Origin: Dehalococcoidia bacterium
GTDB lineage: Bacteria > Chloroflexota > Dehalococcoidia > Dehalococcoidales > W498
Assembly: GCA_030608125.1 (NCBI GenBank)
Contig: JAUWEU010000037.1
Span: 1 to 7,152 of the forward strand
Direction: 5' to 3'
Length of the DNA: 7,152 nucleotides
Position numbers and translations under genes: made by a program
The notes under the pieces: model-generated
What the model saw: only the letters and a program-made list of their open reading frames with translations
What the model was told of the DNA's origin: nothing
Database searches by the model: none
Shown: positions 6,009 to 7,152 of the stretch, piece by piece
How positions within the stretch are numbered: the stretch's first letter is position 1
How the letters are laid out: every line of letters starts with the position of its first letter

Positions 6009-7053
6009 CATTCGCCAGATAATTGAAAACAAGGAGGAGAGCCTTTCTCCCTACGCCGTCAAAAGTAAGCTGTCACGGGGCAGGCTTAACTCGGAAGAGC
6101 CCTGCCCGGTACGCACTGCCTTCCAGCGTGACCGAGACCGCATTATCCATTCCAAGGCTTTCCGCCGCCTTAAACATAAGACACAAGTTTTCATTGCTCC
6201 CTTAGGGGACCACTATGTAACCCGGCTCACTCATACCCTGGAGGTTTCTCAAATAGCTCGAACCATAAGCCGTGCCCTAAACCTTAATGAGGATTTGACT
6301 GAGGCAATTGCCCTGGGTCATGACTTAGGTCATACCCCTTTCGGGCATGTTGGTGAGCAGGTCTTAAATGAACTCTATCCTCATGGATTTAGACATAATG
6401 AGCAAAGCCTGCGAGTTGTTGACCTTTTAGAGAAAAATGGTCAGGGGCTTAATCTCACCTGGGAAGTGAGAGACGGTATCTTAAATCACTCCAAAGCGAG
6501 GGCTGACATTCTGGGGGATAGTTCCGGAAAAGCAAGTACCCTGGAGGGAGAAGTATGTAAGATTGCCGATGCCATTGCTTATATCAACCATGATATTGGG
6601 GATGCTATAAGAGCTGGCATCATCACCGAGGATGATTTACCTGTCTCAACCATCACTGTATTAGGTCACTCCCATTCGGGGCGAATCAATACTATGGTCT
6701 GCGATATTATCAAATACTCTTGGTCAGCAAGGGGTGATGATACTAAACACCGCCCCACCATAGGTATGAGCCCCCGGATTTTGGAGGCAACTAATGTCTT
6801 GCGTGAATTTCTTTTTGACCGAGTATACAATATGCGCGCTACCTTAGCTGAAACAGAAAAGGCAAGAGAGGTGATTCGCCTATTATATAAATACTTCAAT
6901 GAGCATGAAGACAGGCTACCACCCGAATACTCTTATTATAGTGATGAGATAGCAAGAAGGGTGGTTGATTACATCGCCGGCATGACCGACCAATATGCGC
7001 TAAGGACTGCTGAAGAGCTGTCCTTAACTAAAACTAAAGGTGGAACTAAATAG
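5992..7053 (+). CDS. dgt: Deoxyguanosinetriphosphate triphosphohydrolase-like dNTPase (HD domain)
   Basis: Hydrolyses dNTPs to deoxynucleosides and tripolyphosphate, trimming nucleotide pools. The 353-residue product begins with the family motif FQRDRDRIIHSKAFRRLKHK (44-63, TQVF following) and carries the HD metal site: His81 in TRLTHTLEV, His110-Asp111 in ALGHDLGHTPFGH, and Asp193 in IADAIAYINHDI. The length fits the shorter dgt-like subgroup rather than E. coli Dgt (about 505 residues). The start is a GTG at 5992, the only usable start close to the conserved SLSPYAVKS region, since an in-frame TGA lies at 5983-5985; its ribosome site (AAGAGA at 5976-5981) is weak. The gene begins inside the last 17 bases of ppsA, so translation probably depends on ribosomes finishing ppsA. 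The exact preferred dNTP cannot be read from sequence. Confidence 0.94.
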   Translation: MVSQLNIRQIIENKEESLSPYAVKSKLSRGRLNSEEPCPVRTAFQRDRDRIIHSKAFRRLKHKTQVFIAPLGDHYVTRLTHTLEVSQIARTISRALNLNEDLTEAIALGHDLGHTPFGHVGEQVLNELYPHGFRHNEQSLRVVDLLEKNGQGLNLTWEVRDGILNHSKARADILGDSSGKASTLEGEVCKIADAIAYINHDIGDAIRAGIITEDDLPVSTITVLGHSHSGRINTMVCDIIKYSWSARGDDTKHRPTIGMSPRILEATNVLREFLFDRVYNMRATLAETEKAREVIRLLYKYFNEHEDRLPPEYSYYSDEIARRVVDYIAGMTDQYALRTAEELSLTKTKGGTK

Positions 7054-7072
7054 CAAGTTACGAAAGAGAAGA

Positions 7073-7095
7073 TTGAAGGGGCTTCACCCCTTCAA
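7073..7095 (+). terminator. Hairpin after dgt, possible weak terminator
   Basis: TTGAAGGGG (7073-7081) and CCCCTTCAA (7087-7095) form a perfect nine-base-pair stem with a five-base loop, 20 bases after the dgt stop. It is followed by an A run and only two T, so it lacks the T tract of a standard intrinsic terminator. It could instead be part of the repeat to its right or an mRNA-stabilising hairpin. Confidence 0.4.
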
Positions 7096-7100
7096 AAATT

Positions 7101-7152
7101 ACCATTCTCCTTCCCCTTATCACGGAGAAGGGGATAAAGGGGATAGGGTTAC
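7101..7152. repeat. Edge of a probable dispersed intergenic repeat (G-rich, palindromic)
   Basis: TCCCCTTATC (7112-7121) pairs with GAGAAGGGGA (7125-7134) with one mismatch around a three-base loop. AAGGGGATA then occurs twice in tandem (7128-7136 and 7137-7145), followed by GGG. The strong purine/pyrimidine strand bias and noncoding position suggest a REP- or MITE-like element continuing past the edge. Only one copy is visible, so its dispersal is inferred. Confidence 0.4.

Noticed and set aside
6031..6039. AAGGAGGAG within the start of dgt as the true ribosome site
   Set aside because: No in-frame start codon follows at a suitable distance before the conserved SLSPYAVKS region, so the match is just Lys-Glu-Glu codons.
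6666..6899. 77-codon minus-strand frame within dgt
   Set aside because: Antisense to the dNTPase gene, without a promoter or ribosome site of its own.
1..7152. A novel defence, mobile or secondary-metabolite system
   Set aside because: Eight of the nine genes are recognisable family members, most of them housekeeping, with ordinary operon structure; there are no CRISPR repeats, transposase, integrase, att sites or toxin-like small genes.

Overview
This window looks like ordinary core chromosome from a bacterium, most likely a member of Chloroflexota class Dehalococcoidia. That placement is my inference from the style of the ATP synthase proteins (short AtpZ, AtpB with an extra N-terminal hydrophobic segment) and from the company they keep; no rRNA or other phylogenetic marker is present to prove it. 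Base composition looks moderate and even, and I see no mobile element, CRISPR array, tRNA or rRNA.

Layout. Positions 1-2495, minus strand, hold the front half of an F-type ATP synthase operon in the order atpZ, atpB (a), atpE (c), atpF (b), atpH (delta); atpH runs off the left edge, and the remaining F1 genes presumably follow outside. The operon has its own candidate promoter at 2524-2553 and is shielded from upstream transcription by a near-perfect palindromic terminator at 2580-2613. Positions 2655-3550, minus strand, hold a two-gene unit: a DUF151 'bifunctional nuclease' family protein followed by a small CxxC/CxxC zinc-ribbon protein. Its promoter at 3588-3616 is close to consensus. Positions 3551-3737 are a divergent regulatory region. 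Positions 3738-7053, plus strand, hold ppsA (phosphoenolpyruvate synthase) and dgt (HD-domain dNTP triphosphohydrolase), which overlap by 17 bases and should be co-transcribed. The last 100 bases hold hairpins and the edge of a G-rich repeat.

How they fit. The Fo genes build the proton-conducting membrane sector and stalk; the c subunit has the proton-type rather than the sodium-type site. PEP synthase makes PEP from pyruvate for gluconeogenesis, which suits an organism that fixes or assimilates carbon at the acetyl-CoA/pyruvate level. The dNTPase controls nucleotide pools; its link to ppsA looks positional rather than biochemical. The nuclease and zinc-ribbon pair is the least understood part and the best candidate for new biology.

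I found no convincing undescribed system. The points most worth checking are the start site and promoter of atpZ, the direct repeats bracketing its -35 box, the nuclease/zinc-ribbon pair with similar acidic-aromatic tails, the AtpB N-terminal extension, and the repeat at the right edge. Non-ATG starts are common here (atpH, atpF, atpB, the zinc-ribbon gene and dgt).
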